This document shows positions 6,717 to 13,198 of a stretch of 16,078 nt of DNA, one piece after another (the stretch's first letter is position 1; each line of letters starts with the position of its first letter). The notes beneath the pieces were generated by a model. The model worked only from the letters and a program-made list of their open reading frames with translations, searched no databases and was not told the DNA's origin. Source of the stretch: an uncultured Thermoleophilia bacterium (GTDB lineage Bacteria > Actinomycetota > Thermoleophilia > UBA2241); contig CAIXSE010000184.1 in the NCBI GenBank assembly GCA_903921965.1, forward strand, positions 1 to 16,078. Direction: 5' to 3'. Both the position numbers and the translations under genes were made by a program.

Positions 6717-7274
6717 CACGCGGGCATGTGGATGGCCGCCATGGCGCGACATGCGGAACCGGTCCTTCGCCGCCGCCGCTCTGGCCGTGCCCGTCGTGCC
6801 GTTATCGCCCACGGGTGGGGCGCTGCTGGGGCTTCAGCTCCCCGCCCCGTTCGGGACGACCTCCTGAGGTGTCCCACTTCCTGCTGAGCCTGCGGGTGGT
6901 GTTCTGCTCGTCGACGATCTTCTTCCGCGGGGCCCTCCGCGCGCTGCACGCGCACCCTCGACATGACGGTCCTCGTGGCGGTCGCCGCCGGCGCCGGCAC
7001 CGACGTCGCCGTCGAGACGGCCGACGTGGTACCGATGCGCTTCGATCCCGCAGACGTGGTCCGCGCCATCGGCATCAGCCGCGCAACGCCCCGCAAGATG
7101 CGCCAGATCCTCGCCTGGGCGGTGGGCTACGAGGCACTCGCCCTGCCCGCCGCCGCGGGGGTCCTCGCCCCGCTCGGCTTCGCCCTGCGGCCCGAGATCG
7201 CGGCGGTCTCCATGTCGGGCACGAGCGACGTCGCGCTGAAAGCCCTGCTGCCGAGACGGCTGCGGACCGACTGA
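6717..7274 (+). pseudogene. Remnant of CopB-like P-type ATPase, frameshifted with core deleted
   Basis: Pieces of a heavy-metal P-type ATPase appear in order but in changing frames. HAGMWMAAMAR (6717 on) resembles the His/Met-rich N-terminus. Then, one frame over, MRNRSFAAAALAVPVVPLSP and LLGLQLP (6751-6864) match the first membrane segment and end at a TGA. Next frame: FLLSLRVVFCSSTIFFRGALRAL (about 6878-6945), the next hairpin. Next frame: TLDMTVLVAVA runs straight into GAGTDVAVETADVVPMRFDP (from about 6957), which is the end of the P-domain, followed by the last helices (LAWAVGYEALALPAAAGVL, EIAAVSMSGTS). The actuator domain, the ion-binding helix and the DKTGT phosphorylation site are all missing. 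At least three frame changes plus the deletion mean no working pump. The family assignment rests on remembered family patterns. Confidence 0.8.
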
Positions 7275-7291
7275 GGGTCGTGGACCGGGTC

Positions 7292-7323
7292 TTCACGGTT
7301 TCTCCACATGGGTGCCGCACACT
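7292..7323 (+). promoter_or_regulatory. Promoter P4 with 11-bp direct repeat, no gene directly after it
   Basis: TTCAC at 7292-7296, six bases, TCCAC at 7303-7307, ten bases, CACACT at 7318-7323. Closely alike to P3 (CTTCACGG, N3, CTCCAC in both). The -10 starts with C rather than T, so it may be weaker. It begins 17 bases after the ATPase remnant. The next protein start is almost 290 bases downstream behind a strong hairpin and a second promoter. Confidence 0.5.
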
Positions 7324-7329
7324 GACGCC

Positions 7330-7496
7330 ATCACCTGCCGGCCCGGGTACGTCCCCTCCGACCCGTCGCAGGCAGCAGCTCCGCAGCGACGCAGGCGCGG
7401 CCCCCCGCGGTGTCCTGCAGCGTGCGATCTGCCCCGGCGCGCAGCGTGGAGCGTGACGGCGACGGGCCGGGCGCTTCGGCGCCCGGCCCGTCGCAC
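7330..7496 (+). ncRNA. Candidate small RNA between P4 and a UUCG hairpin
   Basis: P4 would start a transcript near 7330, and a perfect 15-bp hairpin closes at 7493. Within these ~165 bases no frame has a ribosome site and a credible start; the only in-frame GTGs lack purine-rich leaders. A discrete non-coding RNA is therefore possible. The alternative is the leftover leader of a deleted gene. There is no homology evidence. Confidence 0.25.
7460..7493 (+). terminator. Perfect 15-bp hairpin with UUCG tetraloop
   Basis: Left arm 7460-7474, loop TTCG 7475-7478 closed by C-G, right arm 7479-7493, with no mismatch. C(UUCG)G is an especially stable loop. No U-run follows. It lies between P4 and P5, so it would insulate the metal-transport operon from upstream transcription. 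Confidence 0.6.
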
Positions 7497-7519
7497 GAAT
7501 CGAATCCGGCGCAGGCGTC

Positions 7520-7551
7520 TACACACCTTCTTCATCCCCTGCCCCTACCAT
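7520..7551 (+). promoter_or_regulatory. Promoter P5 with degenerate 11-bp direct repeat, drives the FtrD-like/ABC operon
   Basis: TACAC at 7520-7524, six bases, TTCAT at 7531-7535, ten bases, TACCAT at 7546-7551. Each half-site differs by one base from TTCAC, but spacing is exact and the -10 equals that of P1. The predicted start near 7558 leaves about 51 bases to the GTG at 7609. Confidence 0.5.
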
Positions 7552-7608
7552 GCGTGCACCGAGAGTCCCGTGGCGGCGCGCAGCCCGCCAGGCAAGGAGG
7601 TCACGCAC

Positions 7609-8187
7609 GTGAGCACGTCGAGGAACCGCAACCGCAGCACCGGCGGCCAGGGCCGCGGCGTCGGCAGCAGCCGGCAGTCGAGCCGCGAAGAGAAGCGCGC
7701 CCAGTTCGAGCAGCCCAGGCGGCGCACCGGACTGCACATCCTCGCCGCCGGCGCCGCTCTGGTCGCCGTCGCCGTCGTGGCCTTCGTGATCGTGTCCGGA
7801 CGCGACGGCGGCGCGCCCGCCACCGCGACCGCCGCGACCGCGCCCGGCGGCGACGTCTCCATCCCGCTCACGGAGATAAGCGACGGCCAGGCGCACTTCT
7901 ACACCTACGACGCCGGCGGCACCGAGGTGAAGTACTTCGTCATGCAGAGCGCCGACGGCGAGTACCGCGCCGCGTTCGACGCCTGCGACGTGTGCTATGC
8001 GCAGAAGAAGGGGTACCAGCAGGACGGCGACGACATGGTGTGCAACAACTGCGGGCAGCGCTTCCCCTCGGACAAGATCAACGTGGTGGCGGGCGGCTGC
8101 AACCCCTCGCCGGTCGACCGCGAGGTGCGGGGCGACAACCTCGTCTTGAAGGGCTCCGACCTGCAGACCGGAGCGCAGTACTTCTGA
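7609..8187 (+). CDS. FtrD-like (DUF2318) Cys-rich membrane-anchored protein (192 aa)
   Basis: Extracytoplasmic protein anchored by one N-terminal helix (about residues 42-63) after a basic Ser/Arg-rich cytosolic tail. The GTG at 7609 is preceded by AAGGAGG eight bases upstream. The outer domain (about 80-192) contains FDACDVCY (Cys126, Cys129), VCNNCGQRF (Cys145, Cys148) and GGCNPSP (Cys164). This Cys pattern with the final GGCNPxP is diagnostic of the DUF2318/FtrD-like family, often annotated as a membrane iron-sulfur-containing protein and associated with ferrous iron uptake (FtrABCD, and the Cj1658-1663/Fet loci). Here only the C-terminal Cys domain is present; longer relatives carry a multi-helix membrane part. 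It is first in an operon with two permeases and an ATPase (34, 10 and 28 base gaps), so it probably binds or hands over the metal or electrons outside the membrane. Confidence 0.88.
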   Translation: MSTSRNRNRSTGGQGRGVGSSRQSSREEKRAQFEQPRRRTGLHILAAGAALVAVAVVAFVIVSGRDGGAPATATAATAPGGDVSIPLTEISDGQAHFYTYDAGGTEVKYFVMQSADGEYRAAFDACDVCYAQKKGYQQDGDDMVCNNCGQRFPSDKINVVAGGCNPSPVDREVRGDNLVLKGSDLQTGAQYF

Positions 8188-8221
8188 GCCCGACCGGCGC
8201 GCGGGTCGAGAGGACGACGAG

Positions 8222-9382
8222 ATGAGACTGGGCACCGTGGCCCTCGGCAACCTGCGGCGCCGCAAGGGCAGGGCCGTCTTCCTCGTGGCCGGTCTGCTGG
8301 TGGGTATCGGCACCGTGGTGGCGCTGCTCACGCTGAGCTCCTCGCTCACCATCGAGGCGCAGAACCAGCTCGAGACCTACGGCGCCAACATCCTCATCGC
8401 GCCGCGCACCGACGGGCTCTCGCTCTCGTACGGCGGCGTGTCGGTGGCCGACGTGGCCGTGGGTGAGCGCGAGCTCCGCGAGGCGGACCTCGCGCGCATC
8501 GACACCATCCCCAACAACGAGAACATCGCCATCGTGGCGCCCGAGTTGCTGGGCGCCGTCGAGGCGGACGCCACACAGGCTCTTCTGATGGGAGTCCGCC
8601 TGAAGGACGAGTTCGCGCTCAAGAAGTGGTGGAGGCTCTCGGGGCGGCCGCCGCGGGGCGACCAGGAGCTGGTCGCGGGCGCGGCGGCCGCCCGGACCCT
8701 CGGCCTTGATCCGGGCGACGTCGTCACCGTGGCGGACCGCCGCTTCACCGTCGCCGGCGTCCTCGAGCCGACGGGTTCCCAGGATGACGACCTCCTCATC
8801 GCCGACCTCGCCGTGGCGCAGGACATCCTCGCCCGGCCGGGGGCGGTGTCCATGGTCCAGGTCGCGGCCCTCTGCAGTGACTGCCCGGTGGAGGAGATGG
8901 CCGTGCAGCTCTCCGATGCCCTGCCCGGCACGCGCGTCACGGCGCTGCAGGAGAAGGTCAGGAACCGTATGGACGCGATCGACCAGTTCCGCACGTTCAG
9001 CTGGATCGTGGCCGGCGTGGTCATCGTCATCGAGGCGCTCGTGGTCCTCGTGACGATGATGGGATCGGTCAACGCCCGCACCCGCGAGATCGGCATCTTC
9101 CGCACGCTCGGGTTCAGGCGAGGCCACGTGACCAGGCTCATCCTGATGGAGGCGGTCGCGGCCAGCGTGCTGGCCGGGCTGCTGGGCTATCTCGCCGGCA
9201 TGGGCGTCAGCTACGCGCTCCTGCCGGTGCTGGCCGGCGACGGCGTGTGGATCACGTGGACGCCGGAGCTGGCCGGCGCCGCCGTGGGCCTGGCGGCGGC
9301 CATCGGCGCCGCCGGCTCGCTCTATCCTGCTCTCCACGCGAGCCGGCTCGACCCCACCGTGGCGCTGCGGGCGCTGTCATGA
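8222..9382 (+). CDS. FtsX/MacB-type ABC permease, first copy, with CxxC (386 aa)
   Basis: Membrane subunit of a type VII (MacB/FtsX-like) ABC system. Topology: TM1 about residues 17-40, a large outer domain 41-257, then TM2 about 258-282, TM3 about 308-336 and TM4 about 347-372. The cytosolic ends carry RTREIGIFRTLGFRR (coupling region) and the terminal SRLDPTVALRAL, both typical of the family. The outer domain includes CSDC at 218-221, absent from the second permease. ATG at 8222 with AGAGGA seven bases upstream. It is clearly paralogous to the next gene: both share KKWW/KRWW, TGSQDDDLLI and YGANI blocks. In Fet-type iron loci two such permeases sit between the DUF2318 protein and the ATPase, exactly as here. 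Confidence 0.92.
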   Translation: MRLGTVALGNLRRRKGRAVFLVAGLLVGIGTVVALLTLSSSLTIEAQNQLETYGANILIAPRTDGLSLSYGGVSVADVAVGERELREADLARIDTIPNNENIAIVAPELLGAVEADATQALLMGVRLKDEFALKKWWRLSGRPPRGDQELVAGAAAARTLGLDPGDVVTVADRRFTVAGVLEPTGSQDDDLLIADLAVAQDILARPGAVSMVQVAALCSDCPVEEMAVQLSDALPGTRVTALQEKVRNRMDAIDQFRTFSWIVAGVVIVIEALVVLVTMMGSVNARTREIGIFRTLGFRRGHVTRLILMEAVAASVLAGLLGYLAGMGVSYALLPVLAGDGVWITWTPELAGAAVGLAAAIGAAGSLYPALHASRLDPTVALRALS

Positions 9383-9392
9383 GGACCACGGC

Positions 9393-10550
9393 ATGACGCT
9401 CTTCAGCATCGCCCTCAGCGACCTGTGCCGGCGCAAGGCGCGTACCGCGTTCCTCGTCGCCGGGCTGCTCATCGGCGTGGGCACCGTGGTCGCCCTCATC
9501 GCGCTCACGCAGTCGCTGACGGGGCAGACCAGGGCCAACCTGCAGGAGTACGGCGCCAACATCGTGATCGCGCCGCGCGCGGACGACGTCTCCCTCAGCT
9601 ACGGCGGCATCTCGGCGGGCGGCGTGTCGGTGGGCGAGCGCTCCATCCCGCAGGCCGACCTGGCGCGCCTCGACGGCATCGCCAGCCGCGACGAGGTCTC
9701 GGTCATCGCGCCCCAGCTGGTCGGCGCGGTGGAGGTGGAGGGCCGGCGCGCCCTGCTCGTGGGCGTCAAGCCGGCCGAGCAGTTCAAGCTCAAGCGCTGG
9801 TGGTCGGTCGGCACCGGCAGGCCCCCGGCCGCCGGCCGCGAGATGGTCGTGGGGGCTTCGGCCGCCCGCGCCTTCGACCTCACCATGGGCGACTTCCTGC
9901 GCGTGAACGACAGCCGCTTCATGGTGACCGGCGTGTTGCGCGCGACCGGGTCCCAGGACGACGACCTGCTCATCGTGCCGCTCGAGGCCGCCCAGCAGGT
10001 GCTGGGCAGACCGGACGCGGTGACCGTGGTCGAGATCGCGGCCCTGTACTCGGGCGCGCCGGTGGAGCGCATCGTCGGCGAGATCGCCGCGGTCCTGCCC
10101 GACGCCGAGGTCACCGCCGTGCAGGAGGCCGTGAAGAGCCGCGAGCACGCGGTGGATCAGTTCCGCCGCTTCACCTACGCCATCGTCGGGGTGGTCGTCG
10201 CCATCGAGGCGCTCGTCGTGTTCCTCACGGTGATGGGCTCCGTGGCCGAGCGCACGCACGAGATCGGCGTGTTCCGGGCCATCGGATTCCGGCGCGCGCA
10301 CATCACCAGGCTGATCCTCGTGGAGGCGGTCGTCGCCAGTGCGCTGGCGGGCGTGCTCGGCTACCTCGCGGGGATGGGCACCGTGTACGGGGTCCTGCCG
10401 GTGCTGGCCCCCGCCGCGGAGGTCGCGTGGGCCCCGCTCCTGGGTATCGCGGCGGTCGCGCTGGCGGTGGCCATCGGAGGCGCGGCCTCCCTGTATCCGG
10501 CGCTGCGCGCCGGCAGGCTCGACCCCACCGAGGCGCTGCGCGCCCTCTGA
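9393..10550 (+). CDS. FtsX/MacB-type ABC permease, second copy (385 aa)
   Basis: Second permease subunit, ten bases after the first; GAGGA upstream supports the ATG at 9393. Same four-helix layout: TM1 about 17-40, outer domain 41-258, TM2 about 259-283, TM3 about 308-338 and TM4 about 347-370, with ERTHEIGVFRAIGFRR and GRLDPTEALRAL at the cytosolic side. Co-linear with the first copy over its full length, so the pair arose by duplication and probably forms a heterodimer. At the place of CSDC it has YSGA (residues 219-222), so only one half of the dimer carries the Cys pair. No outer-membrane or periplasmic adaptor partner (TolC, MacA) is encoded nearby, as expected for a single-membrane actinobacterium. 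Confidence 0.92.
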   Translation: MTLFSIALSDLCRRKARTAFLVAGLLIGVGTVVALIALTQSLTGQTRANLQEYGANIVIAPRADDVSLSYGGISAGGVSVGERSIPQADLARLDGIASRDEVSVIAPQLVGAVEVEGRRALLVGVKPAEQFKLKRWWSVGTGRPPAAGREMVVGASAARAFDLTMGDFLRVNDSRFMVTGVLRATGSQDDDLLIVPLEAAQQVLGRPDAVTVVEIAALYSGAPVERIVGEIAAVLPDAEVTAVQEAVKSREHAVDQFRRFTYAIVGVVVAIEALVVFLTVMGSVAERTHEIGVFRAIGFRRAHITRLILVEAVVASALAGVLGYLAGMGTVYGVLPVLAPAAEVAWAPLLGIAAVALAVAIGGAASLYPALRAGRLDPTEALRAL

Positions 10551-10578
10551 GGCGTGGCGCACGCGATCGCGAGGAATG

Positions 10579-11388
10579 ATGAGCAGCACTGTGACCGACG
10601 TCGAGACCACTCAGGCCCCGGAGCGTCGCGGAGCCGGCGAAGCCGGCCCGGCCGGCGCCCCCGCGGCGTCCGCCGACGACCGCCGCGCCCGTTTCATCGA
10701 GGTACGCGAACTCGTCAAGACGTTCACCGGCGACGGCGCCCCGGTGCAGGCGGTGCGCGGCCTCGACCTCGTCGTGCCCGAGGGCACGTTCCTGGGCGTG
10801 ATGGGCCAGTCGGGCTCCGGCAAGAGCACCTTCCTGGCCATGCTCGGCGGGCTCACGCACCCGACGGCGGGGACGATCGCCGTGGACGGCATCGACCTCT
10901 ACGCGCTGCCCGGCGAGAAGCTCGCCGACTTCCGCCGCGAGTACCTGGGCTTCGTCTTCCAGGCGTTCAACCTCGTGCCGTACCTCACGGCGCTCGAGAA
11001 CGTGACGCTGCCGCTGGCCGTGAAGAAGATGCCGGCGGCCGGGAAACGCGCGCGCGCGCTCGAAGTGCTTGAGCGCGTGGGCCTGGCCGAACGCGCCGGC
11101 CACCTGCCGGGCAAGCTCTCGGGCGGCGAGCAGGAGCGCGTCGCCATCGCCCGCGCGCTCGTCAACGAGCCGCCGCTCATCCTGGCCGACGAGCCCACCG
11201 GCGCGCTCGACAGCGAGACCACCGCCGAGGTCATGGACCTCTTCGCCGCGTTGCACCGCGAGGGCAACACCATCGTGATGGTCACGCACAACCCCGAGAT
11301 CCAGTCGTACTTCGACCGCACCATCGTGCTGCGCGACGGCCGGCTCGACTGCGACCTGCCGCGCTGCGCGCCGCACACCCCGCTGTGA
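10579..11388 (+). CDS. ABC transporter ATPase, MacB/LolD-like (269 aa)
   Basis: Energises the two permeases. Walker A GQSGSGKST at residues 76-84, Q-loop Gln128 in FVFQAFNL, signature LSGGEQ at 180-185, Walker B ILADEP at 201-206 and H-loop His237 are all intact. The unusual 38-residue N-terminal extension is Ala/Gly-rich and the end carries CDLPRCAPHTPL, two Cys after the ABC core. Start: two adjacent ATGs at 10576 and 10579. GAGGA ends directly at the first, so the second gives better spacing and is used here. The gap to the second permease is 28 bases. The FVFQAFNLVPYLTALENV block is typical of the MacB/LolD/FtsE class that works with FtsX-like permeases rather than importers of the Btu/Fhu type. 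Confidence 0.93.
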   Translation: MSSTVTDVETTQAPERRGAGEAGPAGAPAASADDRRARFIEVRELVKTFTGDGAPVQAVRGLDLVVPEGTFLGVMGQSGSGKSTFLAMLGGLTHPTAGTIAVDGIDLYALPGEKLADFRREYLGFVFQAFNLVPYLTALENVTLPLAVKKMPAAGKRARALEVLERVGLAERAGHLPGKLSGGEQERVAIARALVNEPPLILADEPTGALDSETTAEVMDLFAALHREGNTIVMVTHNPEIQSYFDRTIVLRDGRLDCDLPRCAPHTPL

Positions 11389-11403
11389 GCCGCCGGGGCT
11401 CAC
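11385..11403. terminator. Short hairpin between convergent ABC and DUF4418 genes
   Basis: Seven-bp stem (GTGAGCC at 11385-11391 with GGCTCAC at 11397-11403) starting on the ATPase stop codon. It is short and lacks a U-run on either strand. A bidirectional terminator for the two convergent operons is plausible but weakly supported. Confidence 0.35.
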
Positions 11404-11419
11404 AGCCGCCGGCCGCGGC

Positions 11420-11959
11420 TCAGCCCGCGGCGGCCTCCGCGGCCGTCTCCCGGCGCAGCTCGTTGACGACGAGCAGGGCGATGCTCGCCGCCACCGCGAT
11501 ACCGCCGGCGACGAGCATCACCGGCTTCATCGTGGTGTTGCAGATGGCCGCGCTCGACCCGCACGTGCCGATCAGCGACGTGGGGAGCAGCGTCGTGAAG
11601 ACGCCGAGCGCGGCCGCGACGAGGGCGAGCGCGCGCCTCGTCTCCTTGCGCCGCGCGAAGTACAGCAGCGCCCCGGAGAGCACGAGGGTGATGCCCACGG
11701 CGAGGCCGCCCCGGGCGCTCCACAGGCAGACCATCTTGGGGACGACGAAGTCCGACGCGACCGTCTTGACGGTCGCGAACACCGTCGCCGGCCGCGCGGA
11801 GCCGGCTGCTCCGGCGCCGCCCGCGGCGCCGGCCGAGGCAGCTTGCGCGCCGGCCGAGGCCATCGGCATGGTGCCGCCCTGCGCCTCGCAGTTGGTGAAC
11901 TGGGGCACGATGGCGATGATCAGACCGGCGAGCACGATGAGCAGCGCGAGTACCTTCAC
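11420..11959 (-). CDS. DUF4418 family membrane protein (179 aa)
   Basis: Small integral membrane protein. The GTG at 11959 has GGAGG six bases upstream. Helices are at about 3-20, 84-102, 107-128 and 146-165. Conserved-looking Cys: Cys24 in FTNCEAQG, Cys78 in KMVCLWSARG, Cys133 and Cys140 in IGTCGSSAAICN. The order (short N-terminal helix, Cys, loop, M-x-C-x-W, three helices with a GTC...C loop) matches what I recall of DUF4418, a family of unknown function that often lies next to FtsX/ABC/DUF2318 genes. The loop at 32-60 is a low-complexity Ala/Gly linker. It is convergent with the ABC operon and 63 bases after the cupredoxin gene in the same direction. Function unknown; a role in handling the same metal is inferred from context. 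Confidence 0.75.
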   Translation of the reverse strand: MKVLALLIVLAGLIIAIVPQFTNCEAQGGTMPMASAGAQAASAGAAGGAGAAGSARPATVFATVKTVASDFVVPKMVCLWSARGGLAVGITLVLSGALLYFARRKETRRALALVAAALGVFTTLLPTSLIGTCGSSAAICNTTMKPVMLVAGGIAVAASIALLVVNELRRETAAEAAAG

Positions 11960-12022
11960 GAACGTCCTCCCAAGGTGTCGGGGAGCGGCCGGGGCAGCGC
12001 CGTGACAGGCGCGGCCCGCGCG

Positions 12023-12553
12023 TCACTCCACGGTGATGTGACCCTCGTTCACGCCCATGCTGCACGTGAACGGATACGAGCCGGGCGCGAGCACGCCGAG
12101 CTCGAGCGTGACGCTGCCGCCCGAGAAGTCGCCCTTGACGCCGAGGTCGGGGAACTCGGGCTCGGCCAGGCACCCTTCGGCGGGGCCGCTGAACACCACG
12201 GTCACCGGCAGGTCCGCCTGTACGGTGAACTCGTTGGGCACGTAGTAGCCGCCCTCGACCCCCACACGGACCAACTGGACGCCGTCCACGACCTCGGCCG
12301 TGCCGTTCACGGTCGGGTCAGGCCCGCCGTCGCCCCAGCAGCTCGCGCAGATCTGGGGCTCTCCCGTGGCGGCGGCCACCGGCTCCGCCGAGGACGAGGC
12401 CGCGGCGGTGGCTGAGGCCGCCACGGCCGGTTCGTCGACAGCCGTGCCAGACGGGCGCAGCGCCACCGACACCGCGAGGATCACGGCGGCCGCGGCGATC
12501 ACGACGCCGAGGAAGACGAGGACCTCCGTCCTGCGCGAGCGTGGCGCCGTCAT
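12023..12553 (-). CDS. Membrane-anchored cupredoxin-like protein (176 aa)
   Basis: Predicted exported copper-binding protein. I chose the ATG at 12553, 28 bases after the preceding gene; a start at 12634 would add 27 residues of antisense-like sequence and overlap the preceding gene. A single helix spans about 10-32, then a Ser/Ala-rich linker 36-65, then an ICASCWGDG motif with Cys69 and Cys72, then a cupredoxin domain about 85-176: YVPNEFTVQADLPVTVVFSG, Cys128 in EGCLAEPEFPDLGVKG, and the C-terminal PGSYPFTCSMGVNEGHI with Cys164, Met166 and His172. The GC...FPDLG and YPFTCxMG pair is the pattern of cupredoxin domains linked to copper ATPases. The extra CxxC before the domain is not part of that fold and may be a second metal or redox site. 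Confidence 0.82.
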   Translation of the reverse strand: MTAPRSRRTEVLVFLGVVIAAAAVILAVSVALRPSGTAVDEPAVAASATAAASSSAEPVAAATGEPQICASCWGDGGPDPTVNGTAEVVDGVQLVRVGVEGGYYVPNEFTVQADLPVTVVFSGPAEGCLAEPEFPDLGVKGDFSGGSVTLELGVLAPGSYPFTCSMGVNEGHITVE

Positions 12554-12581
12554 GGGGCCGCGTCCCGGACGAGCTCCCTGC

Positions 12582-12998
12582 TCACGGCTGGACGTCGAAG
12601 TAGGTGGTCCTGGACGACGACACCTTCTTGCCACCCCGGTACTGGATCGCCTGCACCCCGTGCTTGCCCTTCATCGGGATGGTGATCGTGATCGAGTACG
12701 CGCCGCCCGGCTTGCCGCCGCCGCGCTTGCCGACTTTCGCCCAGTACGTGTCCATGACGCCGTAGCCGTCGTCGCCGTACTCCATCCACAGGATGATCTT
12801 GATCTTCGCCCGCGAGCTCGAGGTCGACGCCGGCGTGAAGTACCCGGAGGCGCGGAACGGCACGTCCTTGCGCGGGGCGGCGGAGAGTGCCGGCTTGCTG
12901 GTGAAGTACGCGGCTCGCGCGTCGGCCGCCGTGACGAGGCCGGCCAGCAGCGCCGCGCCGAGGCAGCACGCGAGGAGAAGGGTCAGTCGTCTGCTCAT
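12582..12998 (-). CDS. Small secreted beta-rich protein of unknown function (138 aa)
   Basis: The ATG at 12998 has AAGGAGG six bases upstream. Signal peptide about 1-29, probable cleavage at ARA/AYF. The mature part of about 110 residues alternates short beta strands (AKIKIILWMEY, YSITITIPM, GVQAIQYRGG, RTTYFDV) and reads like an Ig-like or fibronectin-type sandwich. No Cys or His cluster remains after cleavage. It is first in a minus-strand set with the cupredoxin (28-base gap) and DUF4418, so it may act on the cell surface with them. I do not recognise a named family. Confidence 0.75.
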   Translation of the reverse strand: MSRRLTLLLACCLGAALLAGLVTAADARAAYFTSKPALSAAPRKDVPFRASGYFTPASTSSSRAKIKIILWMEYGDDGYGVMDTYWAKVGKRGGGKPGGAYSITITIPMKGKHGVQAIQYRGGKKVSSSRTTYFDVQP

Positions 12999-13198
12999 TC
13001 CATTCCTCCTTGCCCCCCGTCGAGGTCGCCCTACGTCGAAAGGTGCATCGCTTCTATGACGAACATCCTAGTCCTGCCGGGCGGTCGATTGGTAGCGCCC
13101 GGCCGTGCAGCGGTCCGCGACTCCGCGTGCGGGGCTGCGGGTACAGTGTGCTTCATCGGGCGGGACAAGACCCGCGCCGGCGGAACAAGGGAGGTGTG
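12999..13198. other. Divergent intergenic region, 200 bases
   Basis: Separates the minus-strand secreted-protein set from the plus-strand dehydrogenase. Each side has a good ribosome site (AAGGAGG at 13011-13005 on minus; AAGGGAGG at 13187-13194 on plus). A TACAGT -10 lies at 13142-13147 for the plus gene. No copy of the P1-P5 direct repeat was found in either direction, so these genes appear to be outside that regulon. Confidence 0.5.
13142..13147 (+). promoter_or_regulatory. Candidate -10 box of the dehydrogenase gene
   Basis: TACAGT 52 bases before the ATG at 13199, the same hexamer as at 15038-15043. There is no recognisable -35 at the 17-base position. It would give a leader of about 45 bases including the AAGGGAGG ribosome site. 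Confidence 0.35.

Noticed and set aside
6421..6867. A 148-codon open frame that could be called a hypothetical protein
   Set aside because: No ribosome site; its last part is one frame of the decayed P-type ATPase, and its first part shows no conserved pattern.
6963..7274. A 103-codon frame that could be called a small ATPase-like protein
   Set aside because: It is only the C-terminal end of a P-type ATPase with no phosphorylation site, no ribosome site and a deletion joint at its start.
11952..11959. CTTCAC near the DUF4418 start as a further regulator box
   Set aside because: Only one half-site, on the strand opposite to the gene and overlapping its first codons. No second half-site at 11 bp and no -10 at the right distance.
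13031..13070. Search for the direct repeat before the secreted-protein gene at 12998
   Set aside because: A TGCAC on the minus strand has no partner 11 bp upstream, and the following hexamer is at the wrong spacing.
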